Shown here piece after piece: positions 50,485 to 57,350 of a stretch of DNA of 64,000 bases. A program made the position numbers and the translations under genes. Below the pieces are notes generated by a model, which did not search any database, was not told where the DNA came from, and was given only the letters and a program-made list of their open reading frames with translations. Source of the DNA: DHVE2 group archaeon (GTDB lineage Archaea > Thermoplasmatota > Thermoplasmata > Thermoplasmatales > Aciduliprofundaceae); NCBI GenBank assembly GCA_027023265.1, contig JALVVV010000027.1:48187-112186 (forward strand), read 5' to 3'. Position 1 is the first letter of the stretch. Each line of letters opens with the position of its first letter.

Positions 50485-50841
50485 ATGTTCACTAAGAAGA
50501 ACAAGGTCGATGAGAAAAAGGAGCTGTTAAAGGAAGCTTACAAGTTAGGCTTTGAGGTTGGGTACTACCGCCATTACGAATCTGTAGGCTGGGTTCGTAG
50601 AAAGCGAGAGGAAATAGAGAGCATTGCGGAGCAGGAAGGTATATTGGATAAAGTTAGGGAAGCGTATGACAGAGGCAAGGTTGATGGGGAGCGAAAAAAA
50701 AGCGTTGATCTGATAGAAGAGAGGAAGATAGCGGATAAGCACAAAAACATGCCTGTGAGGGAGCTGGCGGCTATCGAGATTCCAGATTTGCAGCCTAAAT
50801 TTTTCAGCGTTCCCCGTTTTCTCAGAAAAAATCACAAGTGA
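50485..50841 (+). CDS. Charged hypothetical protein co-transcribed with the FN3-archaellin
   Basis: 118 residues, soluble, helical and lysine/glutamate-rich (KELLKEAYKLGFEVGYYRHY, REAYDRGKVDGERKKSVDL), with a short basic end (RKNHK). It has no signal or membrane segment. It is separated from the FN3-archaellin stop by 9 nt, with GAGGTGATT directly before the ATG. No family was recognised. Its position suggests a cytosolic helper (chaperone, assembly or control) for the unusual archaellin. Confidence 0.65.
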   Translation: MFTKKNKVDEKKELLKEAYKLGFEVGYYRHYESVGWVRRKREEIESIAEQEGILDKVREAYDRGKVDGERKKSVDLIEERKIADKHKNMPVRELAAIEIPDLQPKFFSVPRFLRKNHK

Positions 50842-50900
50842 TAATCTCCTGAGATTTTCATCGCGGGGGGTTTAAATAGGTATTTGAAGTAGAATTAATC

Positions 50901-50987
50901 ATGAACTCGAAAAAAGATACCTGGATAATAATATACGATGAAAAAATTAAAAAAATGTTTGAGAACTCACATGAATCCTCTAAGTAA
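50901..50987 (+). CDS. 28-residue microprotein with its own promoter
   Basis: An ATG at 50901 opens a 28-codon frame (starts MNSKKDTWIIIYDEKIKK) ending in TAA at 50987. GTTTAAATAGG (about 50870-50880) is a good TATA box centred about 26 nt upstream, the spacing seen at other leaderless genes here. The end overlaps the convergent zinc-ribbon gene by 21 nt. No family is recognised and expression is unproven. Confidence 0.4.
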   Translation: MNSKKDTWIIIYDEKIKKMFENSHESSK

Positions 50988-51623
50988 TCTCAATGTATTT
51001 TTTGAGGGTAGAAATAGAAGCTCTCCCTTTGGTTTTTCATCGGAAATTAGCTGGTAGTTAAGCATGAGTATGTTCTTGTCTCTATCAACCTCTGAGGAGA
51101 GGTAATTCATGAGTGCATTCATAGTGTCGTATGCTATGTCTATGTTCTTTATTTTTGCATCCCAAGAAAGCTTTTTGATGAAAGCCTCAAAGGAATCTCT
51201 TGCCATGGATTTCAGAGAAGATACTACTCCCCCTTTGTACTTGTTTATTATTCCTGATACTTCGCTTTCCGGAATTATCAAAAGCAACGTGCCCGACACA
51301 CTGTCTTCAAAATCAATGAATATTCCATAAAGATATTCACCCTCTCCGTATCTGGTGGCAATGTCTTCTAAGGACACGTCCTTTCTGAACATGTGTTTGA
51401 TATCTTCGCTGTACGTTTCCTTTGTCATCTCTTCTCCCGCTTCTTTTACTTTTTCGCCTATTACTTCTTTCTCTTCCTCTGAGAGTTCGTCTGCACTAAC
51501 AAAATCTCTGAGGTCTATGATGGCATCTCTTTCAGGATAAAAAATAAATCCGCAATCGAGGCACTGGTAGCTTCCAGTTTTTAACTTTTTCACATTTCTT
51601 GAACCACATACAGGGCATCTCAT
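50967..51623 (-). CDS. Zinc-ribbon protein with CheC/CheX-like domain
   Basis: 218 residues. An N-terminal zinc ribbon (CPVCGSRNV, CLDCGFIFY) is joined by an acidic helical linker to a C-terminal alpha/beta domain. The strands SVSGTLLLIIPESEVSGII and KGELLFLPSKNTLRLLRGF have the paired 'G-x-L-L-(L/F)-(I/L)-P' pattern seen in CheC/CheX CheY-phosphatases, although the catalytic E..N residues are not clear. It lies 3 nt after a KaiC-like gene. A role in CheY-linked signalling is inferred from the neighbours only. Confidence 0.6.
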   Translation of the reverse strand: MRCPVCGSRNVKKLKTGSYQCLDCGFIFYPERDAIIDLRDFVSADELSEEEKEVIGEKVKEAGEEMTKETYSEDIKHMFRKDVSLEDIATRYGEGEYLYGIFIDFEDSVSGTLLLIIPESEVSGIINKYKGGVVSSLKSMARDSFEAFIKKLSWDAKIKNIDIAYDTMNALMNYLSSEVDRDKNILMLNYQLISDEKPKGELLFLPSKNTLRLLRGFM

Positions 51624-51626
51624 ACC

Positions 51627-52334
51627 TCACACCTTCGTGTTAAACACTTTAATTCCATCGGTGGTTATCTCCATCTTGTGCATGTCGCAGTCGTGTTTTG
51701 TTCCCCTCATTTTAATTACCTGTAGTGCCCTTGTCATGGTGTTACCATTTAAGAAGTTATGCAGGAATATTACCCCATGTGCCATGTAATGTTCAGGACT
51801 GTAATTGGACAGGTCAGTCATTTCTGAAAGAATCAGGGTTGTGGCTTTGAGGTCCTTTAGACTTCTGAAGAATCTTGCAATCTCCCTGTTCTGGTCCTCT
51901 TTCGTTCTGCTCCCGTACTTGAGGGTCAAAACGGAATCAATTACTATCCGTTTCACTCCTTTTAGTTTTACTAAAGCGCTTATTTTCTTGAATACCTCAT
52001 CAACGTACGGACTTTTGACATTTTCTTTGTTCTTTATGGCGTTCATGTACTGTATGCTCAGAGGACCCATATCCACAAACAAAACGAGACCTGCCAGGGT
52101 GTACCTTCTTATGTTAAATGAATATGAAGACATGTCCTCTATGATATTCCTCGGATCTTCAGTCAGAGACACGTATAATCCCCTTTCCCCCTCCTTTGCA
52201 CCCTGAATCAAAAACTGCACGCCAAAAGTGGTCTTGCCAGCTCCGGGAGGTCCCGCTACTATGTAAACCCTGTTGGGAATGAATCCCCCTTGAACGATGT
52301 TGTCAAATCCAAGTATTCCTGTCCTAATTCGCAT
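51627..52334 (-). CDS. KaiC-like ATPase
   Basis: 235 residues, a single KaiC domain with canonical Walker A GPPGAGKTT (about 29-37), LYVSLTEDPRNIIEDM, Walker B RIVIDSV, and C-terminal QVIKMRGTKHDCDMHKMEI. It opens with RIRTGILGFDNIVQGGFIPN, the usual KaiC start. The ATG at 52334 has CTTAAATAAT (about 52356-52365) about 26 nt upstream, leaderless. It is transcribed with the zinc-ribbon/CheC-like gene. KaiC family proteins act as ATP-dependent switches in archaeal signalling and archaellum control. Confidence 0.85.
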   Translation of the reverse strand: MRIRTGILGFDNIVQGGFIPNRVYIVAGPPGAGKTTFGVQFLIQGAKEGERGLYVSLTEDPRNIIEDMSSYSFNIRRYTLAGLVLFVDMGPLSIQYMNAIKNKENVKSPYVDEVFKKISALVKLKGVKRIVIDSVLTLKYGSRTKEDQNREIARFFRSLKDLKATTLILSEMTDLSNYSPEHYMAHGVIFLHNFLNGNTMTRALQVIKMRGTKHDCDMHKMEITTDGIKVFNTKV

Positions 52335-52413
52335 ATAATCTAACACTGCAAAGTGATTATTTAAGTTTTGTGTAGTGATTATTAAAAATGAAAATAGAAG
52401 AAAAACGTAGATA

Positions 52414-52899
52414 TTATTGATTATTAAGCTCGCCCAGGCGCTTCCTGATTTCTTCAAGTCTCTCTTTTATTCTTGCCGCTTCTTCTTCCAGCATCCTGAT
52501 TTCTTCCTCTGGACTTATTTCCACAGGCATGTACTGCTGAGCCATTGGTGCTGGTGCAACCTGAGTGTATCCTATCTTTAGATTTCCGTTTTTGATAGCC
52601 TCTACAGCGTCAATTATTCTCCCCTGAAATCCGTTGACTACCTGGATCCCTGCCTGTGCCAAAATCATTGATGCGTTAGGTCCAGCAACTCCTGCAGTTA
52701 CCAGCGTATTGACTCCCTGTTCTATAAGGAACTGCGCCGCCTGCACTCCTGCACCTCTGGGCATCATACCTCCTGGATTAGCAACAAAATCAAGACTCCC
52801 TGTATTCGTGTCATATATGGCATAGTATGGGCATCTTCCGAATACCATTGAAACCGGTGCTGTTTCACTCGCCACATCTGCCGTGATTGCAACTCTCAT
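52414..52899 (-). CDS. NifX/NafY-type (dinitrogenase cofactor domain) protein with coiled-coil tail
   Basis: 161 residues. The NifX-like domain (about 1-110) shows RVAITADVASETAPVSMVFG, YYAIYDTNTG, and GAGVQAAQFLIEQGVNTLVTAG, the metal-cofactor-binding fold. A flexible Pro/Ala/Gln linker leads to a coiled coil (EEEAARIKERLEEIRKRLGEL). No nitrogenase genes are present, so a general iron-sulfur or metal carrier role is inferred. The ATG at 52899 has AGGTGAAAA upstream, overlapping the end of the DUF5320 gene. It is the last gene of a four-gene operon. Confidence 0.85.
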   Translation of the reverse strand: MRVAITADVASETAPVSMVFGRCPYYAIYDTNTGSLDFVANPGGMMPRGAGVQAAQFLIEQGVNTLVTAGVAGPNASMILAQAGIQVVNGFQGRIIDAVEAIKNGNLKIGYTQVAPAPMAQQYMPVEISPEEEIRMLEEEAARIKERLEEIRKRLGELNNQ

Positions 52900-52904
52900 G
52901 TTTT

Positions 52905-53279
52905 TCACCTTTTGAGTTCTTTGAGCCTTGCTTCTATTTCTTTCAGTCTCTCTTCCAAGAATTTTGCTTCGTCCTCCAAGGCAGTTTTTTCATCAACTTG
53001 GAGCTGCTGCGGGTTTTGCCCGTAAGGGTAATACTGCCCGTAGGGTGTGTACGCTCTAGGAACTACCTGTGGGTAATTTCCGTATGGTCCATAACTTCCG
53101 TAAGGAGCTCCGTACGGGTACGTCCATCTCCACCCACGGGGCATGCCTGTCCAGGGGCAGTATCCGAGTGTGGCACCGTATCCAAATCCTCTACCAAATC
53201 CCCTGCCCCTGCCGCGTCCCCGGCGGCCGAATCCAAATCCTCTTCCGTATCCATATCCGTAGCCATAATATCCATACAT
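52905..53279 (-). CDS. Gly/Tyr-rich DUF5320-type protein with coiled-coil tail
   Basis: 124 residues. It opens with a repetitive Gly/Tyr/Arg stretch (MYGYYGYGYGYGRGF, then GRGRGRGFGRGFG) and LGYCPWTGMPRGW, typical of DUF5320. A Tyr/Pro-rich part and a C-terminal coiled coil (EDEAKFLEERLKEIEARLKEL) follow. The coiled coil is built like the one ending the NifX-like protein encoded next, suggesting they pair. GGAGGTGAT precedes the ATG at 53279. DUF5320 proteins commonly sit with NifX-like genes; function unknown. Confidence 0.78.
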   Translation of the reverse strand: MYGYYGYGYGYGRGFGFGRRGRGRGRGFGRGFGYGATLGYCPWTGMPRGWRWTYPYGAPYGSYGPYGNYPQVVPRAYTPYGQYYPYGQNPQQLQVDEKTALEDEAKFLEERLKEIEARLKELKR

Positions 53280-53302
53280 CTTATCACCTCCTTTTTGTAT
53301 TT

Positions 53303-53524
53303 TTACCATCTTCTACCTCTACCATAATACCTTCCGTATCTGTAGTTTCCCGCGATATACCTGCCAACGAGAAGTATTATTAGAAGTATGACGTAGGGCA
53401 GAGCCACGAAGAGCAGAGCTATTAATACCGCAATTATACCAACATCTATTAATATTCTCACCACATCAAGCGGTGCGGTTCTTGCGGGAAACCCCAATGC
53501 AAATGAATTTCTGCATCTGGGCAT
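53303..53524 (-). CDS. Small membrane protein of the DUF5320/NifX operon
   Basis: 73 residues with one long or two short hydrophobic helices (about 20-58, VGIIAVLIALLFVALPYVIL) and a Tyr/Arg/Gly-rich end (RYGRYYGRGRRW) similar in composition to its DUF5320 neighbours. Its ATG follows the stop of the first DUF5320 gene with no gap. It may anchor the operon products at the membrane. No family was recognised. Confidence 0.65.
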   Translation of the reverse strand: MPRCRNSFALGFPARTAPLDVVRILIDVGIIAVLIALLFVALPYVILLIILLVGRYIAGNYRYGRYYGRGRRW

Positions 53525-53791
53525 TTACCATCTTCCTCCTCTTCTTCCCTGTCCCCGTCCTCTTCCTCGGCAGGAGCCCTGTCCGTAACCTTGCCATTTT
53601 CTTCCGTTACCACCTCTGCCACGTCTCCTACCAAATCCATAGCCCTGCGCATAACCGTACGCTGGTGGGACTTCATTATACACATTGTATCCATATCCAT
53701 TATCCCTGCCTCTAAAAAGGTCGCCTACTCTTCCCAGTAATCTTCTTCTCGGACCTCTTCCATCAGGCCCTGTGCAATCTCCATACGGCAT
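53525..53791 (-). CDS. DUF5320 protein, first gene of metal-handling operon
   Basis: 88 residues beginning MPYGDCTGPDGRGPRRR, the DUF5320 N-terminal signature (M-P-x-G-D-x-T-G-P-x-G-x-G-P), followed by a Gly/Arg/Tyr-rich tail (GRGRGQGRRGGRW). The ATG at 53791 is preferred for that motif and for GGTGAT upstream; ATG 53803 would be leaderless relative to the TATA palindrome and is an alternative. Its promoter carries the operator shared with the cation transporter gene. Confidence 0.75.
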   Translation of the reverse strand: MPYGDCTGPDGRGPRRRLLGRVGDLFRGRDNGYGYNVYNEVPPAYGYAQGYGFGRRRGRGGNGRKWQGYGQGSCRGRGRGQGRRGGRW

Positions 53792-53806
53792 GTTTATCAC
53801 CATATT

Positions 53807-53836
53807 ACTCAAATGCGAATTAATATTTAAATATTT
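53807..53836 (-). promoter_or_regulatory. Shared promoter/operator module, copy 1
   Basis: ACTCAAATGCGAAT (53807-53820) followed by the palindromic AT block AATATTTAAATATT (53822-53835), which acts as the TATA box for the leftward operon. It matches 55001-55030 at 27 of 30 positions, with the same 21.5-nt distance from motif start to palindrome centre. The motif lies between the TATA box and the start codon, where a bound repressor would block initiation. Confidence 0.75.
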
Positions 53837-53849
53837 TGCACAAAGGCGA

Positions 53850-54995
53850 TTATTTGGTAGATATAATTATACCAGAATCTTCCAGAATTTTACGGCTATC
53901 CTCACCTATGTTTAACACTTCCACGCGGTCAACTCCCTGCTCTATAAGGAACAGCGCAGCCTTAACACCTTTCTTCTTATCCAGATGTGCTCCTGGATTT
54001 TCAACTCTTTTCAGTAATTCTCTCTTGCCGTTGTATTCTTGGTATATGTCAAAGTATGGCGCAGAACCAAATTCCTTGCTTGATGAGCCATTTTCTTTAA
54101 CGGGAATTGCTATTATTTTACCACTGTTGTTGGGGGGCTCCACATGGACAAATGCATGGTCCACTTCTTTTAGCTCTACAAGTCTTTTTTCCACTTCAGT
54201 GGCTACCATGTGTGCCTGATTAACATTTAGGTTTGCTGGAACTGAAATCTCTGCTTCTACCATAACAAATGGACCTGAGCGTCTCGCGTAAATTCTTTTT
54301 ACTTCTCTTACCCGGGGGGTTTCCAAAATCACCTTTTTTATCTTTTCAATTTCCTCTATGGATAATCCAGCATCCATGAGGGAGAGAATGGAATCCCTCA
54401 TGCTCTGGTATCCTGCGTGAATAACAAGTAATGAAATTATAAAACCAACAGCGCCACCTATCCATGTGTAGCCCATACTTGCAAACACAAAACCCACCAA
54501 AACAACGGAAGAAAACACCACATCCATTTTAGTTTCCCTTGCGTTTGCCATGAGTGCCTGGGACCCGGTTTTCTTTGCAGCGCTATGTTGATACAGGTAA
54601 AGGCCGTATGATAGGCCAACAAACACTATCATGGTTACTGACCCTAAAAGAGTGTGGGTCACTTCTGAATGGTGGTATATAGAGGATATGCTTTTTGTGA
54701 TTATTTCATATGCTAAAATGAATATGAAGATGCTTGCCACAAATGTAGCCAGGTTTTCAGCTTTGTAGTATCCGTATGGGAATTTTTCGTTTCTTGGTTT
54801 CTGTGCTATTTTTAATCCCACCCATGCTGCGGATATGGGAATTATGTCCGCGAAACTGTGGTATGAATCTGCCATGATGGAAATAGAGTTTGTGTAATAC
54901 GCAAGAATTAGCTTGGAAAATGCCAGAGCAAGAGTTATCAAGCTGACGTTTCTGGCCACGTGTGCCCCGTATATTAGCGCGTTTTTCGAATCCAC
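53850..54995 (-). CDS. Cation diffusion facilitator fused to a NifX-like domain
   Basis: 381 residues. Six-helix CDF transporter core (about 10-205) with the metal-site pattern SIMADSYHSFADI (HxxxD) and a second site in ARETKMDVVFSS, where D is kept but the usual H is T-K. A cytosolic CDF domain (about 210-290, ETPRVREVKRIYARRSGPF, HAFVHVEPP) precedes a C-terminal NifX-like domain (about 295-381, IIAIPVKEN, ALFLIEQGVDRVEVLNIG), closely like the NifX protein at 52414-52899. It probably exports divalent iron, manganese or zinc with the NifX part as sensor or cofactor dock. The start is a leaderless GTG downstream of the shared operator. Confidence 0.87.
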   Translation of the reverse strand: MDSKNALIYGAHVARNVSLITLALAFSKLILAYYTNSISIMADSYHSFADIIPISAAWVGLKIAQKPRNEKFPYGYYKAENLATFVASIFIFILAYEIITKSISSIYHHSEVTHTLLGSVTMIVFVGLSYGLYLYQHSAAKKTGSQALMANARETKMDVVFSSVVLVGFVFASMGYTWIGGAVGFIISLLVIHAGYQSMRDSILSLMDAGLSIEEIEKIKKVILETPRVREVKRIYARRSGPFVMVEAEISVPANLNVNQAHMVATEVEKRLVELKEVDHAFVHVEPPNNSGKIIAIPVKENGSSSKEFGSAPYFDIYQEYNGKRELLKRVENPGAHLDKKKGVKAALFLIEQGVDRVEVLNIGEDSRKILEDSGIIISTK

Positions 54996-55000
54996 TTTTT

Positions 55001-55030
55001 ACTCAAATGCGAATTTATACTTAAGTATTT
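55001..55030 (-). promoter_or_regulatory. Shared promoter/operator module, copy 2
   Basis: ACTCAAATGCGAAT (55001-55014) plus the perfect palindrome ATACTTAAGTAT (55017-55028), upstream of the transporter GTG at 54995. It differs from copy 1 at three of 30 positions. Read on the minus strand, TCGCATTTGA is a degenerate dyad, suitable for a dimeric repressor. Confidence 0.75.
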
Positions 55031-55080
55031 CTTATATTTTTGTATGTCCGGTGCGTTTTTGAGTTTTGAAGTCATCTACT

Positions 55081-55392
55081 ATGTATCTGGTTGTGTGTAC
55101 TTCCAAGTTCAACCTGTGGTTTAGGAAAAACATAAATATCGGTGAGTTATTCTCTTCTCTGATGATGAGGACTTACCTGAAGGTGACTTTCAACAGCGAG
55201 GGTGCTCCGCCCAGCGAGGTTATAGCAAGATTGCAGTCTCTGGGGTTCAAACCTATAACAGGTGCCTATGATATGGTTTACGAGTGGGATGACGGTGCAG
55301 GTGTGGACGAAGCTATCTGGTTTGCCGACAAAATCCACGCCACGCTAAAAGGATATAATGTCCTGTTCCAGATAGAAACCATCACAGAGTAA
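55081..55392 (+). CDS. Conserved-looking hypothetical protein
   Basis: 103 residues, apparently a single compact alpha/beta domain (LVVCTSKFNLWFRKNINIGE, GFKPITGAYDMVYEWDDG, IHATLKGYNVLFQIETI). It has no signal peptide or cysteine cluster. The ATG at 55081 is the first good start; an AT-rich TATA-like CTTATATTTTTG (about 55029-55041) lies upstream. It is divergent from the cation transporter and may share its control region. It converges on rnp4. Function unknown. Confidence 0.65.
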   Translation: MYLVVCTSKFNLWFRKNINIGELFSSLMMRTYLKVTFNSEGAPPSEVIARLQSLGFKPITGAYDMVYEWDDGAGVDEAIWFADKIHATLKGYNVLFQIETITE

Positions 55393-55398
55393 AACTTT

Positions 55399-55725
55399 TT
55401 ATTTTAAGTCTGTTCTTTTTATGGGATATCTCTTGTAATTACCGCATCTCTCGCATTTTACCACAACTTTACCTCTCTTGAGTCTTACCTTTGCCGTTTT
55501 TCCGGGAAGCAGATAGGTGTGGCATTTTTTGCAAATCATGTATTTCTGCTCTTTTTTTAGCCTTACCTTGTACTTACGGGATATTTTTAGAATTAACTCC
55601 ACATATCTTCTTGCAAGCTCGAAATCGTTATTTTTTGTGGCTTTATCTGCCAGAGTAAACAGTATATCTATCCTCTCTTTAGCTATCTTTTTTGCGTACC
55701 TCTTTTTTCCCTGATACTTTCTCAC
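55399..55725 (-). CDS. rnp4: RNase P protein component 4 (Rnp4/Rpp21)
   Basis: 108 residues. The basic N-terminal helices (KKIAKERIDILFTLADKATK, RRYVELILKISRKYKVRL) are followed by a zinc ribbon with CKKCHTYLLPG and CERCGNYKRYPI, the Rpp21/Rnp4 layout. It helps the RNase P RNA mature tRNA 5' ends, pairing with Rnp1/Rpp29. The start is GTG at 55725 with a TATA-like AAGTTTTTTAGG upstream at leaderless distance. Confidence 0.9.
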   Translation of the reverse strand: MRKYQGKKRYAKKIAKERIDILFTLADKATKNNDFELARRYVELILKISRKYKVRLKKEQKYMICKKCHTYLLPGKTAKVRLKRGKVVVKCERCGNYKRYPIKRTDLK

Positions 55726-55920
55726 AGAGGATTATTGTTGCAATGCCTAAAAAACTTTGTTTTCAAGAGAAATACTTTTGAAAATGGCTATTTTACTGCT
55801 TTTTAAACATATTTATTATTTGTTATTTTTTTTATAAATTAATTTTTTACGGGTTTTCCAAGCAATAGTCACAAAAAAATATATATACAGGTATACGCAT
55901 ACCCATACGGGGTGACCAAA

Positions 55921-56190
55921 ATGGTAGGTATAAGCGAACTTGCAAAAAATGTGGCAAAGAAAACGGGTGTAAGCCAGAAGCAGGCGAGAGAAGTAATAAA
56001 GGCATTTGTGGAAGAAGTGGTAACTCAGGTGAATAACGGAGAGCGTGTGAATCTCGTGGGGTTCGGCATATTCGAGCGTCGGGTCCAGAAGGCAAGAAAG
56101 GCAAGGAATCCAAGAACAAAGGCAGTTATACACATACCCGAGAAGAAGAAATTCACGTTCAAGCCGTCTGGCAAGATAAAGTACCTGTGA
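55921..56190 (+). CDS. HU-family DNA-binding protein (HTa-like)
   Basis: 89 residues, the HU length. VGISELAKNVAKKTGVSQKQ and the helix KAFVEEVVTQVNNGERVNLV lead into GFGIFERRVQKARKARNPRT, the DNA-binding arm motif, and the FTFKPSGKIK end. HU folds are bacterial in origin; among archaea they mark Thermoplasmata relatives, where HTa packages DNA. Here Alba (9091) is also encoded. The ATG at 55921 follows GGGGTGA, and the TATA-like AAAAATATATATAC (about 55876-55889) lies upstream. Confidence 0.93.
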   Translation: MVGISELAKNVAKKTGVSQKQAREVIKAFVEEVVTQVNNGERVNLVGFGIFERRVQKARKARNPRTKAVIHIPEKKKFTFKPSGKIKYL

Positions 56191-56279
56191 GCATACAGCG
56201 TTGGATGTTTTTTCTTCTTTATATTTTATCTTTTGGCTTTATGTAAAAATCCTTAAAGTTTGTATTCATTACCCCCCCT

Positions 56280-57350
56280 ATGAACTTCCTTACCCCGCGA
56301 GATGTGTATTTTGGATGGAACAGCGCTTCTGCTATTTCAGAGTTAAAAGGTAAAATTGCGGTAATAACAGGGAAAAGCGTGTGGAAAAACGTCTCCGAGT
56401 TTCTGGACATTGGTGCCGAGGTTTACGCAATGGAACGAAAAGGTGCGAATGGAGAGCCCCACCAGGAAGATGTTGATTCTGTGGGTGAATTTTTGAAAGA
56501 AGCAAAGCCCGAGTGGATTGTTGCGGTGGGAGGGGGTAGTGTTATAGACTCCGCAAAGTTGGGGTGGGTAAAGTACGAGAATCCCTCGATAACTTGGGAG
56601 CAGATATATGCGAGAAATATACCCGTTCTTCGAGAAAAAGCTCGGTTTGTTGCAGTGGAAACAACGAGTGGGACGGGTACAGGGATATCTGCGGCTGCGG
56701 TGGTTGCAGATGATAATGGGATAAAGCACGGTGTTGTGAGCCCCCATCTCATACCCGATATGTCCATTTACGACCCCAATTTTGTTCTGAGCATGCCAAA
56801 ATCAGTGGCAGTCTTTTCTGGTATGGATGCCCTTACCCATGCCGTGGAGTCTTACGTTTCCAATGTGGATAACATTGTCGCAGATACCCTTTCTTTTAAG
56901 GCTATCCAGGTGATATTTGAGAATATTAAATCCAGCGTGATGGGGGTCGTGGAGTCAAGGGGGTTGATGCACTATGCGAGCATGATGGCTGCTATGGGAT
57001 TCACCAATTCAAGGCTTGGGCTCTGCCATGCTGCCGCCCACAAAATAGGAGGGAGATATGGTATAGAGCACGGGAAGGTAAATGCCATTTTGCTGCCACA
57101 TTTTATAAGGGCAACCGAGAAGTACACTGAGAGATTCAATGACATAGCCCGAATGTTAGGTGTGGAAGACTTTGCACGTGCCGTGGATGAATTGAACAGG
57201 TATTTTGGCATACCCAAACATATACCTGAGCTGGATACTCTGGAAATCCTTGCAGACGAGATAATGGCAGATCCTTTGATGCAGTTTAACCCCGGAAAAA
57301 TGAGCAGGGAAGAGGTTATAGAATTTCTGAAGAATGTTAAGGGGGATTGA
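56280..57350 (+). CDS. Iron-containing (group III) alcohol dehydrogenase
   Basis: 356 residues. The NAD(P)-binding GGGSVIDSAK lies at about 84-93, and TTSGTGTGISAAAV follows. Metal ligands sit in GMDALTHAVESY and CHAAAHKIGGRYGIEHGKVN, with the usual Asp and His residues. It reduces aldehydes or oxidises alcohols in the cytosol; the substrate is unknown. The ATG at 56280 follows a TATA-like CCTTAAAGTT (about 56249-56258). It overlaps the following membrane protein start by 17 nt. Confidence 0.88.
   Translation: MNFLTPRDVYFGWNSASAISELKGKIAVITGKSVWKNVSEFLDIGAEVYAMERKGANGEPHQEDVDSVGEFLKEAKPEWIVAVGGGSVIDSAKLGWVKYENPSITWEQIYARNIPVLREKARFVAVETTSGTGTGISAAAVVADDNGIKHGVVSPHLIPDMSIYDPNFVLSMPKSVAVFSGMDALTHAVESYVSNVDNIVADTLSFKAIQVIFENIKSSVMGVVESRGLMHYASMMAAMGFTNSRLGLCHAAAHKIGGRYGIEHGKVNAILLPHFIRATEKYTERFNDIARMLGVEDFARAVDELNRYFGIPKHIPELDTLEILADEIMADPLMQFNPGKMSREEVIEFLKNVKGD

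Noticed and set aside
52414..54995. Nitrogen-fixation genes suggested by NifX-like domains
   Set aside because: No nitrogenase or NifB/E/N genes are present; NifX-like domains are widespread in archaea with other roles.
55873..55912. tRNA- or repeat-like AT-rich segment before the HU gene
   Set aside because: It is explained by a TATA box and ribosome site; no cloverleaf folds.
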